Of a DNA stretch of 64,000 nucleotides, positions 37,431 to 49,550 are shown one piece after another (the first letter of the stretch is position 1; each line of letters starts with the position of its first letter). The notes below the pieces were generated by a model, which did no database searches, was not told the DNA's origin, and worked only from the letters and a program-made list of their open reading frames with translations. The DNA is from Chiridota heheva (lineage: Eukaryota > Echinodermata > Holothuroidea > Apodida > Chiridotidae), in contig JAIGNY010000589.1 of the NCBI GenBank assembly GCA_020152595.1, positions 102,501 through 166,500 of the forward strand, written 5' to 3'. The translations under genes were made by a program, and so were the position numbers.

Positions 37431-38525
37431 GTGTGTCATATTTTAAGTATTGTACAAAATGCTGAACATGTGTTTGAACTGACATTTAGAAATTAGTTCA
37501 GTGAAAAAAGAAAGAAAAAAAATCAACTTTATGAAAAAGGACTTGAAAAGTAACAAAATTGTGAAGAAAGCATTCTAAAATATTATACCTTTGAGGAGAT
37601 TATTCAGTTAAAGATTGGGTATCATTTATATAGAAAAGGCTGTAATTACTAATCAGACTAACTGTTGGGTTTTCTGATAGCCTGGATTTGAATTTTTAGG
37701 GGTTGGAGAGCCCGGTTTGGATTTAAAAATTAAGAATTTGTGACAGGTGGGAAAAGAGGGGGAGGTCTGTAAGCCCATAGCCAGATTTGTTGTGGGGTGG
37801 GGGGAAGCAGGTACTGAGCAGGTACCGTAAAGGGTAATATGAAGGGGTTAAGCATGATCATGTTTCCTCAAAAGGGCAGAAAACTTAGACAATGGTGAAG
37901 AACTGGATTATTTTATTCCATGAAGCAAATATTGAATTTCATAGCTTTCATAAATTGAAAAAATGATTTTAAGAATGACTTATTAAAAAGATATACCATA
38001 TTTGACGTTATAAGCACCCTAGGCGCTTATAAAATATAATTATGTCACTTTTTAGTCCCAAAGTTTCTTTCTAATAAGCACCCATGCTTGGGGCGGTGTA
38101 CAGTGTGATATTTTGTGTATACTGGTTTTATACTAGCCTCACAATAACCACCACAAAAACAATTGTGATTACAGACACAAAATAAGGAAAGAATGTAACA
38201 AAAGATTTTCCAATGCTTTCTGCACCATTTTGTTTCTTTTGCAGTCCTCCTACATATAAGATGAGCATGCTTAATCACTGAACTAATCCATGAATGCTTT
38301 CTTCACACATTCTGTTTTTTTCGCAGTCCTCTTTCATATAAGATGAGCATGCTTAACCACTGAACTAATCCTTAAATGCTTTCTTCACCATACTGTTTCT
38401 TTTGCAGTCCTACTTTCATATAAGATGAACATGCTTAACCACTGAAGTAATTCTTTAAATATCATGAAGGTAAAAATTGTCTACCTATTCATGGGCCTTT
38501 CTTTTTATCCTTTGTGCACACACAG

Positions 38526-38597
38526 ATGAAACCGAAACATCAACTATCACGCAATTTCCTGATTCTACTCCTCTTTCCTGGACAACCAAAGCTCAAG
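38526..38597 (+). CDS. Repeat exon 10 of 17
   Basis: 72 bp, phase 1-1. One difference from consensus: Ser9 to Thr. Confidence 0.75.
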
Positions 38598-39619
38598 GTG
38601 TGTCATATTTTAATTATTGTACGAAATGCTGAACATGTGTTTCCACTAACATTAAGAAATTAGTTTAGTGAAAAGAAAAAAGAAAAAAAAATAAACTTTA
38701 TGAAAAAGGACTTGAAAAGTCACAATATTGTGAAGAAAGCATTCTAAAATATGATATCTTTGAGGAGTTTATTCAATTAAAGATTAGGTATCCCTTATAT
38801 AGAAAAGGCTGTAATTACTAATCAGACTAGTTGTTGGGTTTTCTGAGAGCCTGGATTTGAAATTTTAGGAGTTTGCGATCCCTTATTGAAAATAAAGACT
38901 ACAAATTTGTGAGAAGTGGGGAAAGGGTGGGGGGATCTGTGAGCCCATATCCAGATTTGTTTGGAAGGGGGGGGGAGGGGGAAGCAGGTACTGAGCAGGT
39001 ACCGTAAAGGGTAATATAAAAGGCTTAAGCATGGTCATGTTTCCTAATAAGGGCAGAAAACCTAAAAAATGGTGAAGAACTGGATTATTTTATTCCATGA
39101 AGCAAATATTAAAATTCATAGCTTTCATAAATTGAAAAAATGATTTTAAAAATGACTAATTAAAAAAAAATACCATATTTGACGTAATAAGCACCCTAGA
39201 CGCTTATGAAATATAATTATGTCACTTTTTAGTCCCAAAGTTTCTTTCTAATAAGCACCCATGCTTGGGGCGGTGTAGAGTGTGATATTTTGTGTACACT
39301 GGTTTTATGCTAGCCTCACAATAACCACCACAAAAACAATTGTAATTACAGACACAAAATAAGGAAAGAATGTAACAAAAGATTTTCCAATTGTTTCTTC
39401 ACCATTTTGTTTCTTTTGCAGTCCTCTTTCATATAAGATGAAGATGCTTAACCACTGAACTAATCCTTTAATGCTTTCTTCATCATGCTGTTTCTTTTGC
39501 AGTCCTCTTTTATAAACGATGAACATGCTTAACCACTGAACTAATCCTTTAGATATCATGAAGGTAAAAATTGAATACCTGTCCATGGGCTTTTCTTTTC
39601 ATCCGTTGTGCACACACAG

Positions 39620-39691
39620 ATGAAACTGAAACATTAACTATCTTGCAATTTCCTGCTTCTACTCCTCTTTCCTGGACAACCAAAGCTCAAG
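39620..39691 (+). CDS. Repeat exon 11 of 17
   Basis: 72 bp, phase 1-1, donor GTTTGT. Differences: Ser6 to Leu, Ser9 to Leu, Asp13 to Ala. Its flanks resemble those of exon 5. Confidence 0.75.
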
Positions 39692-40615
39692 GTTTGTCAT
39701 ATTTTAAGTATTTTACAAAATGGTGAACGTGTGTTTCCACCGACATTAAGAAATTAGCTCAGTATAAATCAAGAAAAAACATTCAATTTTATGAAAAAGG
39801 ACTTTAAAAGTAACAATATGGTGAAAAAAGCATTCAAAAATGTTTTTTCTTCTGAGGAGATACTTCAGATAAAGATTGCTTATCATTTATATAGAAAAGG
39901 CTGTAATTACTAATCAGACTAGTTGTTGAGTTTTTTGAGAGCCTGGATTTGAATTTTTAGGAGTTTGAGAGCCTGGGCTGGATTGGAAAATTAAAAACTT
40001 GTGAGAGGTGGGGGTGGGGGTTCTGTAAGCCCATATCCAGTTTTTTTTTTTAAAGTGGGGGAAAGCAGGTACTGAGCAAGTCCCGTAAAGTATAATATGA
40101 AGTGGTTAAGCATGATCATGTTTCCTGATAAAGGCAGAAAACTTAAACATCGGTGAAGAACTGGATTTTTTTTATTCCATGAAGCAAATATTGAATTTCA
40201 TAGCTTTCATGAATTTTAAAAAATGATTTTAAAAATGACTTATTAAAAAGATATACCATGTTTGACGTAATAAGAACCTTAGGCGCTTATAAAATATAAT
40301 TATGTCACTTTATAGTCCCAAAGTTTCTTTCTAATAAACACCCATGCTTGGAGCGGTGTACAGTGTGATATTTTGTGTATACTGGTTTTATACTAGCCTC
40401 ACCATAGCCACCACAAAAACAATTGTGAGAATCAGACACAAAATAGGGAAAGAATGTAACAACAGATTTTCCAATGCTTTCTTCACCATTCCGTTTCTTT
40501 TGAAGTCCTCTTTTATATAAGATGAACATGCTTAACCACTGAACTAACGCTTTAAATATCATGAAAGTAAAAATTGTCTACCTGTTCATTCTTTTTATCC
40601 CTTGTGCACACACAG

Positions 40616-40687
40616 ATGAAACCGAAACATCAACTATCACGCAATTTCCTGATTCTACTCCTCTTTCCTGGACAACCAAAGCTCAAG
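40616..40687 (+). CDS. Repeat exon 12 of 17
   Basis: 72 bp, phase 1-1. Same peptide as exon 10 (Ser9 to Thr). Confidence 0.75.
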
Positions 40688-41859
40688 GTGTGTTTTATTT
40701 TAGGTATTGTACAAAATGCCAACCATGTGTTTCCACTGACATTAAGAAATTAGTTCTGTGAAAAGAAGAAAAAAGAAAAAATCAACTTTATGAAAAAGGA
40801 CTTCAAAAGTAACAATATTGTGAAGAAAGCCCTCAAAAATGTTTTGTCTTTAAGGAGATTATTCAGTTAAAGATTGGTTATCATTTATATAGAAAAGGCT
40901 GTAATTACTAATCGAACTAGTTGTTGGGTTTTCTGAGAGCCTGGATTTGAATTTTTAGAGCTTTGAGAGCCCGCTTTGGATTTGAAAATTAGAAATTTGT
41001 GAGAGGTGGAGGAGGGTGGGGGTCTGTGAGCCCATATTCAGATTTTTCTTTGGGGTGGTGGTGGGGGAAGCAGGTACTGAGCAGGCACCGTAAAGGGCAA
41101 TATGAAGGGGTTAAGCATGATCATGTTTCCTGATAAGGGCAGAAAAATTAAACAATGGTGAAGAACTGAATTATTTTATTCCAAAAGGCAAGTATTGAAT
41201 TTCATAGCTTTCATATATTGAAAAAATAACTTTAAAAATGACTTATTTAAAAAATATACAATATTTGACGTAATAAGCACCCTAGGCGCTTATAAAATAT
41301 AATTATGTCACTTTATAGTCCCAAAGTTTCTTTCTAGTAAGCACCCATGCTTGGCGCGGTGTGCAGTGTGATATTTTGTGTATACTTGTTAAAACAAGCC
41401 TTACAATAGCCACCACAAAGACAATTGTAAGCATCAGACACAAAATAAGGAAAGAATGTAACAAAAGATTTTTCAATGCTTTCTTCACCATTTTGTTTCT
41501 TTTGAAATCTCTTTCACATAAGATAAAGATGCTAAACCACTGAACTAATCCTTGAATGCTTTCTTCACCATTCCGTTTCTTTTGAAGGCCTCTTTTATAT
41601 AAGATGAACATGCTTAATCAGTGAAGTAATCCTTGAATGCTTTTTTTACCATTCTGTTTCTTTTGTAGTCCTCTTTCGTATAAGATGAACATGCTTAGCC
41701 ACTCTACTAATCCTTGAATGCTTTCTTCACCATTTCGTTTCTTTTGAAGGCTTCTTTTATATAAGATGAACATGCTTAACCACTGAACTAACGGTTTAGA
41801 TATCATGAAGGTAGAAATTGTCTACCTGTCCGTTCTTTTCATCTTTTGTGCACACACAG

Positions 41860-41931
41860 ATGAAACCGAAACATCAACTATCTCGCAATTTCCTGATTCT
41901 ACTCCTCTTTCCTGGACAACCAAAGCTCAAG
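41860..41931 (+). CDS. Repeat exon 13 of 17
   Basis: 72 bp, phase 1-1. Matches the consensus peptide exactly. Confidence 0.75.
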
Positions 41932-43108
41932 GTGTGTCATATTTTAAGTAATGTACAAAATGCTGAACATGTGTTTCCACTGACCTTAAGAAATTAGTTC
42001 AGTAAAAATAAAAAAATATAAAAAATATTCAACTTTATGAAAGAGGATTTCAAAAGTAACAATATTGTGAAAAAAACATTCTAAAATAATATATCTTTGA
42101 GGAGATATTTCATATAAAGATTGGGTATCATTTATATAGAAAAGGCTGTAATTACTAATCAGACTAATTGTTAAGTTTTCTGGGAGCCTTGATATGAATT
42201 TTTAGGGGTTTGAGAGCCCGAATTAGACTTAAAAATTAAAAGTTTGTGAGAGTTGAGGGGTGGTGGGGTCTGTAAGCCCATATCCATATTTTTTTGTGGG
42301 GTGGGGGGAAGCAGGTACTGGGCAGGTACCGTAAAGGGTAGTATGAAGGGGTTAAGCATGATCATGTTTCCTGATAAGGGCAGAAAAATTAAACAATGGT
42401 GAAGAACTGGATTAATTTATTCCAAAAAGCAATTATTGAATTTCATAGCTTTCATATATTGACAAAATATCTTTAAAAAATGACTTATTAAAAAGATATA
42501 CAATATTTGACGTAATAAGCACCCTGGACGCGTATAAAATATAAGTATGTCACTTTATAGTCCCAAAGTTTCTTTCTAATAAGCATCCATGCTTGGCGCG
42601 GTGTACAGTGTAATATTTTGTGTATACTTGTTAAAACAAGCCTCATAATAGCCACCACAAAGACAATTGTAAGCATTAGACACAAAATAAGGAAAGAATG
42701 TAACAAAAGATTTTCCAATGCTTTCTTCACCATTTTGTTTCTTTTGAAATCTCTTTCATATAAGATGAAGATGCTTTACCACTGAACTAATCCTTGAACG
42801 CTTTCCTCACCATTCCGTTTCTTTTGAAGGCCTCTTTCATATAAGATGAACATGCTTAATCAGTGAAGTAATCCTTGAATGCTTTCTTCACCATTCCGTT
42901 TCTTTTGAAGGCCTCTTTCATATAAGATAAACATGCTTAACCACTCTACTAATCCTTGAATGCTTTCTTCACCATTCCGTTTCTTTTTAAGGCCTCTTTT
43001 ATATAAGATGAACATGATTAACCACTGAACTAATGCTTTAAATAACATACAGGTAAAAAATGTCTACCTGCCCATGGGTTTTTCTTTTCATCCTTTGTGC
43101 ACACACAG

Positions 43109-43180
43109 ATGAAACTGAAACATCAACTATCTCGCAATTTCCTGATTCTACTCCTCTTTCCTGGACAACCAAAGCTCAAG
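43109..43180 (+). CDS. Repeat exon 14 of 17
   Basis: 72 bp, phase 1-1. Matches the consensus peptide exactly. Confidence 0.75.
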
Positions 43181-44278
43181 GTGTGTCATATTTTAAGTAT
43201 TGTACAAAATGCTGAACATGTGTTTCCACTGACATTAAGAAATTAGTAAAAATCATAAAATAAAAAAAAAACATTATGAAAGAGGACTTCCAAAGTAACA
43301 ATATGGTGAAAAAAGCATTCAAAAATGTTATATCTTTGAGGAGATAATTTAGTAAAAGAGTGGGTATCATTTAAATAGAAAAGGCTGTAATTACTAATCA
43401 GACTAGTTGTTGGGTTTTCTGAGAAGCTGGATTTAAATTTCTAGGCGTTTGAGAGCCCGGATTAGATTTAAAAAGTAATAATCAGTAGGGGGTGAGGGTG
43501 GGAAGGGGGTCTGTGAGCCCATATCCAGATTTTTTTGGCGGATTGGGGGGAAGCAGGTACTGAGCAGGTACAGTAAAGGGTAATATGAAGGGGTTAAGCG
43601 TGATCATGTTTCCTGATAAGGGCAGAAAACTTAAACAATGGTAAGGAACTGAATTATTTTATTCCATGAAGCAAATATTGATTTTCATAGCTTTTATCAA
43701 TTGAAAAGAATACTTTAAAAATGATTTAGTAAAAAGATATACCAAAATTGACGTAATAAGGGCCAGGACGCTTTTAAATATACTTATGTCACTTTTTAGT
43801 CCCATTTTTTTTCTTCTAATAAGCACCCATGCCTGGGGCGGTGTAGAATGTGCTGTATTGTGTATACTGGTTTTATACTAGCCTCACAATAACCACCACA
43901 AAAGCAATTGTGAGCATCAGACACAAAATAAGGAAAGAATGTAACAAAAGATTTTCTAATGCTTTCTTCACCACTTTGTTTCTTTTAAATCTCTTTCACA
44001 TAAGATGAAGATCTTAACCACTGAACTAATCCTTGAATGCTTTCTTCACCATTTTGTTTCTTTTGAAGTCCTTTTTTCAAATAAGATGAACTTGCTTAAG
44101 ATTTACATGCTCAACTGAACACATCCTTGAATGCTCTCTTCACTATTTTATTACTTTTAAAGTTCCCTTCATATAAGATGAGCATGCTTTACCACTGCAC
44201 TAACCCTTTAAATATCATTGAGGTAAAAATTGTCTACTTGTCCATGGGCCTTTCTTTTCATCCTTTGTGCACACACAG

Positions 44279-44350
44279 ATGAAACTGAAACATCAACTAT
44301 CTCGCAATTTCCTGATTCTACTCCTCTTTCCTGGACAACCAAAGCTCAAG
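44279..44350 (+). CDS. Repeat exon 15 of 17
   Basis: 72 bp, phase 1-1. Matches the consensus peptide exactly. Confidence 0.75.
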
Positions 44351-45271
44351 GTGTGTCATATTTTAAGTATTGTACAAAATGCTGAACTTGTGTTTCCACA
44401 ATGATATTAAGAAATTAGTTTAGAGCAAATCAAAAACAAATTTCAACTTTATAAAAGAGGACTTAAAAAGTAACAATATGGTAAAGAAAGCTTTCAAAAA
44501 TGCTATAACTTTGAGGAGATATTTAAGTTTGGGTATCATTTATATAGAAAAGGCTGTAATTACTAATTAGACTAGTTGTTGGGTTTTCTGAGAGCCTGGA
44601 TTTAAATTTTTAGGTGTTTGAGAGCCCAAAATAGATTTTGAAAATAATAATTTGTGGAAGGTGGGGGGTCTGTAATCCCATATCCACTTTTTTTTAGGGG
44701 GTTGGGGTGGGGGGAAGCAGGTACTGAGCAGGTACAGTAAAGGGTAATATGGAGGGGTTAAGCATGATCATGTTTTCTGATAAGGGCAGAAAAATTAAAC
44801 AATGGTAAAGAACTGGAATATTTTATTCCATGAAGCAAATAATGATTTTCATAGCTTTCATAAATTGAAAAGAATACTTTAAAAATGATTTAGTATAAAG
44901 ATATACCATAATTGACGTAATAGGCGCCCGGGCGCTTATAAAATATAGTTATGTCTCTTTTTAGTCCCAAAGTTTCTTTCTAATAAGCACCCATGCTTGG
45001 GGCAGTGTAGAATGTGCTATATTGTGTATACTGGTTTTATACTAGCCTTACAATAACCACCACAAAAGCAATTGTGAGCATCAGACACAAAATAAGGAAA
45101 GAATGTAACAAACAAAATTCCAATGCTTTCTTCACCATTTTGTATCTTTTGAAGTCCTCTTTCATATAAGATAAACATGCTTAACCACTGAACTAACGCT
45201 TTAAATATCGTGAAGGTAATATTTTTTTACTTGTCCATGGGCCTTTCTTTTTATCGTTTTTGCACACATAG

Positions 45272-45343
45272 AGGAAACCGAAACATCAACTATCACGCAA
45301 TTTCCTGATTCTACTCTTTCTTCCCGGACTACCAAAGCTCAAG
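45272..45343 (+). CDS. Repeat exon 16 of 17
   Basis: 72 bp, phase 1-1. Acceptor changed to CACACATAG, still a valid AG. Differences: Asp1 to Glu (split codon G+AG), Ser9 to Thr, Pro16 to Leu, Leu17 to Ser, Trp19 to Arg. Confidence 0.7.
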
Positions 45344-46505
45344 GTTTGTCATACTTTAAGTATTGTACAAAATGCTAAACTTGTGTTTCCACACTGACAT
45401 TAAGAATTAGTTCAGAGAAAATCAAAAACAAAAATTAACTTTATTAAAGAGGACTTCAAAAGTAACAATTTGGTAAAAAAATCATACAAAAATGTTATAT
45501 CTTTAAGGAGATGATTCAGTTAAAGATTGGCTATCATTTATATAGAAAAGGCTGTAATTATTAATCAGACTAGTTGTTGCGTTTTCTGAGAGCCGGGATT
45601 TGAATTTTTAGGAGTTTGACAGCCTGGGTTAGATTTAAAAAGTAATAGTTTGTAGAAATTTAGGAAGGAAAAGGGTTTGTGAGCCCATATCCAGATTTTT
45701 TTTTTTTTTTTTGGAGGGGGCTGGGGAAGCAGGTACTGAGCAGGTACAGTAAAGGGTAATATGAAGGGGTTAAGCATGACCATATTTTCTGATAAGGGCA
45801 GAAAAATTAAAGAATGATGAAAAACTGGATAATTTTATTCCGTGAAGCAAATATTGAATTTCATAGCTTCATAAATTGAAAAAATAACTTTAAAAATGAC
45901 TTATCAAAAAGATATACCATAATTGACGTAATAAGCACCCTGGCCGCTTATAAAATATAGTTATGTCACTTTTTTAGTAAGCACCCTTGGGGCGGTGTAG
46001 AGTAAAGTATACTGGTTTTTCTAATAAGCACTAACCACCACAAAAACAATTGTGAGCATCAGACACAAATTAAGGAAAGAATGTAACAAAAGATTCTCCA
46101 ATGCTTTCTTCACCGTTTTGTTTCTTTTGAAGTCCTCTTTTATATAAGATGAACATGCTTAACCACTAAACTAATCCTTGAATGCTTTTTTCACCATTTT
46201 GTTTCTTTTGAAGTCTTTTTTTCAAATAAGATTAAGATGCATAAGATCAACATGCTTAACTGAACTAATCCTTGAATGATTTCTTCACTATTTTGTTACT
46301 TTTAAAGTCCCCTTTCATATAAGATGAACATGCTTTACCACTGCACTGATCCTTGCGTGCTTTCTTCACCATTATGTTTATTTTGAAGTCCTCTTTTATA
46401 TAAGATGAACATTCTTAACCACTGAACTAACCCTTTAAATATCATGAAGGTAAAAATTGTCTACCTGTTCATGGGCCTTTCTTTTCATCTGTTTTGCACA
46501 CACAG

Positions 46506-46577
46506 GTAAAACAGAAAGATCAACTATCACGCAAGTTCTTGATTCTACTCCTCCTTCCCGGACAACCAAGTCTCAAG
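46506..46577 (+). CDS. Repeat exon 17 of 17, most divergent
   Basis: 72 bp, phase 1-1, donor GTTTGT. Nine-residue divergence from consensus including Asp1 to Gly, Glu2 to Lys, Thr5 to Arg, Phe11 to Val, Leu17 to Pro and Trp19 to Arg, but no stop and no length change. The DIRS-like element starts about 40 bp after its donor. Confidence 0.7.
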
Positions 46578-46612
46578 GTTTGTCATATTCTAAGTATTGT
46601 ACAAAATGCTAA

Positions 46613-47110
46613 ACATTTGCTCGACGCGACAGTCCACCAACCCTTCCGAGTCTCCACAAAGGTAGTCATGGAGATGCTCGAGAATGTTCTCCTTGTCCTT
46701 GGACTCTCTAAAGCCACTCTAACGGACCTTCGGCACTTACCAACAGAAGGCCCGGACTTCTTTGCATGTCACTTCCGAGATGTCCTATCGCGCCACGCTG
46801 TCCGACAGGACGATCTTCGGAAGACTTAAGAAGCTGCTTGCGAGAACGAAGCGTTTATTTTCTCCTCTCGCAGGTCGCTATCCTCCTGCCCTTGTACGGG
46901 GCTGTGGTACGCCTGCCCAGCGAACGGCCAATTATTGCCGTAACGCAGTAACGAGGCCCAATACAACTTCTTCCTCTTGCCAGGGGTCCATTTTGTGGAC
47001 GGCAGAGTGAATGTGGCAGAGAGCGGTCAACGCTCCTTCCCCTCTGCATGCAGAGTGGGTGCCTCTTCCTCCTGAGGGTGTGGAAGGGCAAGGGGCAGCG
47101 ATTCTTACCC
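46613..47110 (+). pseudogene. DIRS gag-like C-terminal fragment
   Basis: Open from about 46,617 to 46,829 (FRVSTKVVMEMLENVLLVLG then RHLPTEGPDFFACHF), followed by shifted frames. Resembles the coding region upstream of RT in animal DIRS elements. No catalytic motif expected. Confidence 0.5.
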
Positions 47111-47159
47111 CTCCTCCTCCCACCCACGCCCCCGTTGACGGACGGTCCAGTCGAGGTGG

Positions 47160-48023
47160 GTTTGGGAAAATTTTAGAGGTGTGGGAGAGAGTCACTACAA
47201 ACCAATGGGTGCTACGAACCATTCGACAAGGTTACCGTCTAAAGTTCATGACCCCCTCGCCCCAAGGGGGGTCTTTCGCTCCACCCCCACGCCTCGTTTG
47301 AGCAACTACGCAGAGTTGTTGAGGACAGAGATCGGAGAGCTGTCGGCGAAGAACGCCATCACCCCCATCCCGAATCCTTTTTATGAATCTCGTCATGTCC
47401 ACGTTTTTCCTGGCCCACAAGAAGGGGAACAAGTGGCGCTCAATCATCAATCTGAGACCACTCAACAGGTTCATTCGGCCATTGAAGTTCAAGATAGAGA
47501 CTCTACACTCCATCCTCCCTCAGTTGACGAGGGGCCTGTGGGCCACCTCTGTCGACCTCGCGGAAGCATTTTTTCATGTGCCGATGCTCGAGGAACACAG
47601 GCGTTTTCTGTCGTTTAAGTTCGAGGGACTTATGTACACATTCAGGGTGTTACTCTCCGGGCTTTCGACTGCTCCAGGGTCTTCACACAGATTATGAGAG
47701 TTCTAGCAGCCTTCCTGCGAAAGCAAGGCATCAAAATGTGTATGTACCTAGACGACTGGCTGATCGTCGCAGTAGACCTAGCCACCGTCGCGGAACGTAC
47801 GAACATAGTAATAAGAGTGGTTTGGGACTTAGGGTGGGTGATCAACCTTGCCAAGTCCAATTTAGTTCCTTCTCAGATTCCCACCTTTCTGGGAGCAGTC
47901 CTGGAGTTTACACAAGGTCGTATACGACCGACGGGGGAGCGGATCCTAGCCATTAGGGCGGGAGCGGACGTCCTTCTCTCACAACCGGCGTCACCGGCGA
48001 GAGCTTGGCTGGTATTCCTATGA
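47160..48023 (+). pseudogene. DIRS reverse transcriptase, frameshifted
   Basis: Blocks in successive frames: a leading segment ending near 47,380; 47,383-47,697 with KGNKWRSIINLRPLN and the motif A region VDLAEAFFHVPM; 47,694-48,023 with the catalytic motif YLDDW. The catalytic aspartates are retained although the frame changes at about 47,385 and 47,680. Confidence 0.85.
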
Positions 48024-48139
48024 TACCTAGCCAGCTTAGTAGATGTAGTCCCTATGTGCAGGTTTCACATCCGGGATCTACGTCTTTATCTACTGGATCC
48101 TTTCGTCCCATCCAGCAGGGACCTCAGTGTCCTCGTTCC

Positions 48140-48608
48140 CCTTGCACAGACGGTGGTCCTCCACATTTGGTGGTAGTGCTTCCACTCTCACTTGTCACAG
48201 GGAGCGATTTTTCAACCTGTCAGACATTCAGTATCAGTGGTGACCGATGCGTCTTTGACGGGGTAGGGAGCGCATTTAGCGTGGTCCCAAATCGCAGGAT
48301 TTTGGACGGACACTTGGTGCGGTCAGCACATAAATTTGTTGAAACTGGAGGCAATACGCCGGGCTCTTGTTCATATCCTACCACAAGTACGTAACAAGAC
48401 TGTTCTCATATGCACCGACAACACCATGGTAGTGGCGTATATCAACAGACAGGGAGGCACGAGATTCAGGAGTCTCTGGATCCTAGCCAAGTCCCTTCTG
48501 TCTTGGTGCATGACAAACAAGGTCACACTCCAGGCAGTCCACCTGCCAGGCAAAGAGAACACGACCGCGGATTTGTTATCTCGCCTCCAAGGAGCCCCCG
48601 CAGAATGA
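48140..48608 (+). pseudogene. DIRS RNase H
   Basis: The open block 48,336-48,608 reads ICTDNTMVVAYINRQGG and ends with GKENTTADLLSR, matching the central aspartate and C-terminal motifs of DIRS and caulimovirus-type RNase H. The N-terminal part lies upstream in another frame. Confidence 0.75.
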
Positions 48609-48609
48609 G

Positions 48610-49517
48610 CCCTCCTTCCGCAGGTGACCGAGGCGATCTGGTTAACCTTCGATCTCCCGGACGTAGATCTGTTCGCGTCCGTGGACAACCACAAGCTACC
48701 AATTTGTTGCGCTCTAACACCCGACCCGAGATCAGGTGGACCCACTTCATGGACTACGCCTCACCACCGTTCGCACTGGTACCAAAATTACTGGGCGAGG
48801 TGATGTATGATCAGTGTCACATGTTTTTTCTGGTAGCTCCCAATTGGCCCAGCCAACTGTGGTTCCCTTAGCTGCTCAATCTTATCGCAGGTTTCCCGTA
48901 CGAGCCTCTGGTCACGGACGAGTTAGTCTCAATCCCGGGCTCCGGCAAACTGCACCACAATCCAAGAGCACTCCATTTGACTGTGTGGCCTCTATCCGCG
49001 AATCCCTTGTGTTGCAGGGTCTTTTGGATGCAGCCGCCCAAATGGCAGCCCGAAGCCGGAGACCTTCCACTTTGGGGATGTATGCTTCCAGATTCGGGAT
49101 GTTCTGAGACTGGTGCCAGGATAGATCAGTTTCTCCGCATACGGCGCCTCTTGGCGACGTAGCAGACTTTTTGTTGGTTCAGCTTAACCTGAATAAGTCC
49201 ATCAATACAGTTAAGGAGCTCAGGACAGCAAAAGCAGCTCTTCACCGGGGCTTTCCAAATGGTTCGACTGTCACCGACACGCAGCCTCTGGAAAGATTAA
49301 TTAAAAGAATGTTCTTACAAAGACCTTCAGTTCGGAAACTCGCTTCCCCTTGGGATACGCAGGTGATTCTAGAGACATTAGCACAGGCTCCGTTTGAGCC
49401 TTTGTCGGAATGTCTACTCAAGGAACTGACGATCAAAATGGTATGTGTACTCTCCGCGGCCTCTGCCAGACGCAGAGGTGCCTGCGTCCTTAAGAGTAGA
49501 GGGAGTTTAGTCCTGTA
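48610..49517 (+). pseudogene. DIRS region after RNase H and truncated tyrosine recombinase
   Basis: Includes LFASVDNHKLP-type and VAPNWPSQLWFP blocks, then 49,171-49,518 with the recombinase core-binding region (LERLIKRMFLQRP, APFEPLSECLLKELTIKMV) and the first-arginine block SAASARRRG. It ends before the H-x2-R and tyrosine motifs, so the catalytic domain is incomplete. Confidence 0.75.
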
Positions 49518-49550
49518 AGTAGGATAAAACTAGTGCGAGTATTAGGACCA

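Larger units (their letters stand above)
26767..46612 (+). repeat. Tandem exon array, about 1.0-1.6 kb units, 17 exons
   Basis: Each unit contains a 72-bp exon, its donor, a G-rich intronic stretch, a fragment of a MITE family (TACCATATTTGACGTAATAAGC), one to five copies of an 81-bp sub-repeat, and the acceptor TTTGTGCACACACAG. Exon starts are 993-1,640 bp apart. The first unit (26,767-27,829) lacks the preceding exon. Units around 28,000-29,000 and 29,100-30,000 are almost identical, a recent duplication. Minus-strand ORFs such as YERGLQKKQNGEES arise from the 81-bp repeat and are not genes. Confidence 0.95.
46613..49550 (+). mobile_element. DIRS-like tyrosine-recombinase retrotransposon, damaged
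   Basis: A distinctly GC-richer island inside AT-rich intron. Domain order is gag-like, RT, RNase H, tyrosine recombinase, all plus strand and broken by frameshifts. This order with a YR instead of a DDE integrase defines DIRS elements. Inverted terminal repeats were not found. The YR lacks its catalytic C-terminus, so the copy is 3'-truncated and probably 5'-truncated as well. Confidence 0.85.

Noticed and set aside
27500..46500. CRISPR-like array of regular repeats
   Set aside because: Units are about 1.1 kb, contain spliceosomal exons, and the context is animal DNA.
27830..46577. Mutually exclusive (Dscam-type) exon cluster
   Set aside because: Possible, but 72-bp phase 1-1 exons are equally compatible with constitutive inclusion; nothing in the sequence, such as a docking/selector pairing, was found to prefer exclusivity.
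46855..47222. Minus-strand ORFs within the DIRS-like island
   Set aside because: Shadows of the GC-rich plus-strand gag/RT region without domain similarity.
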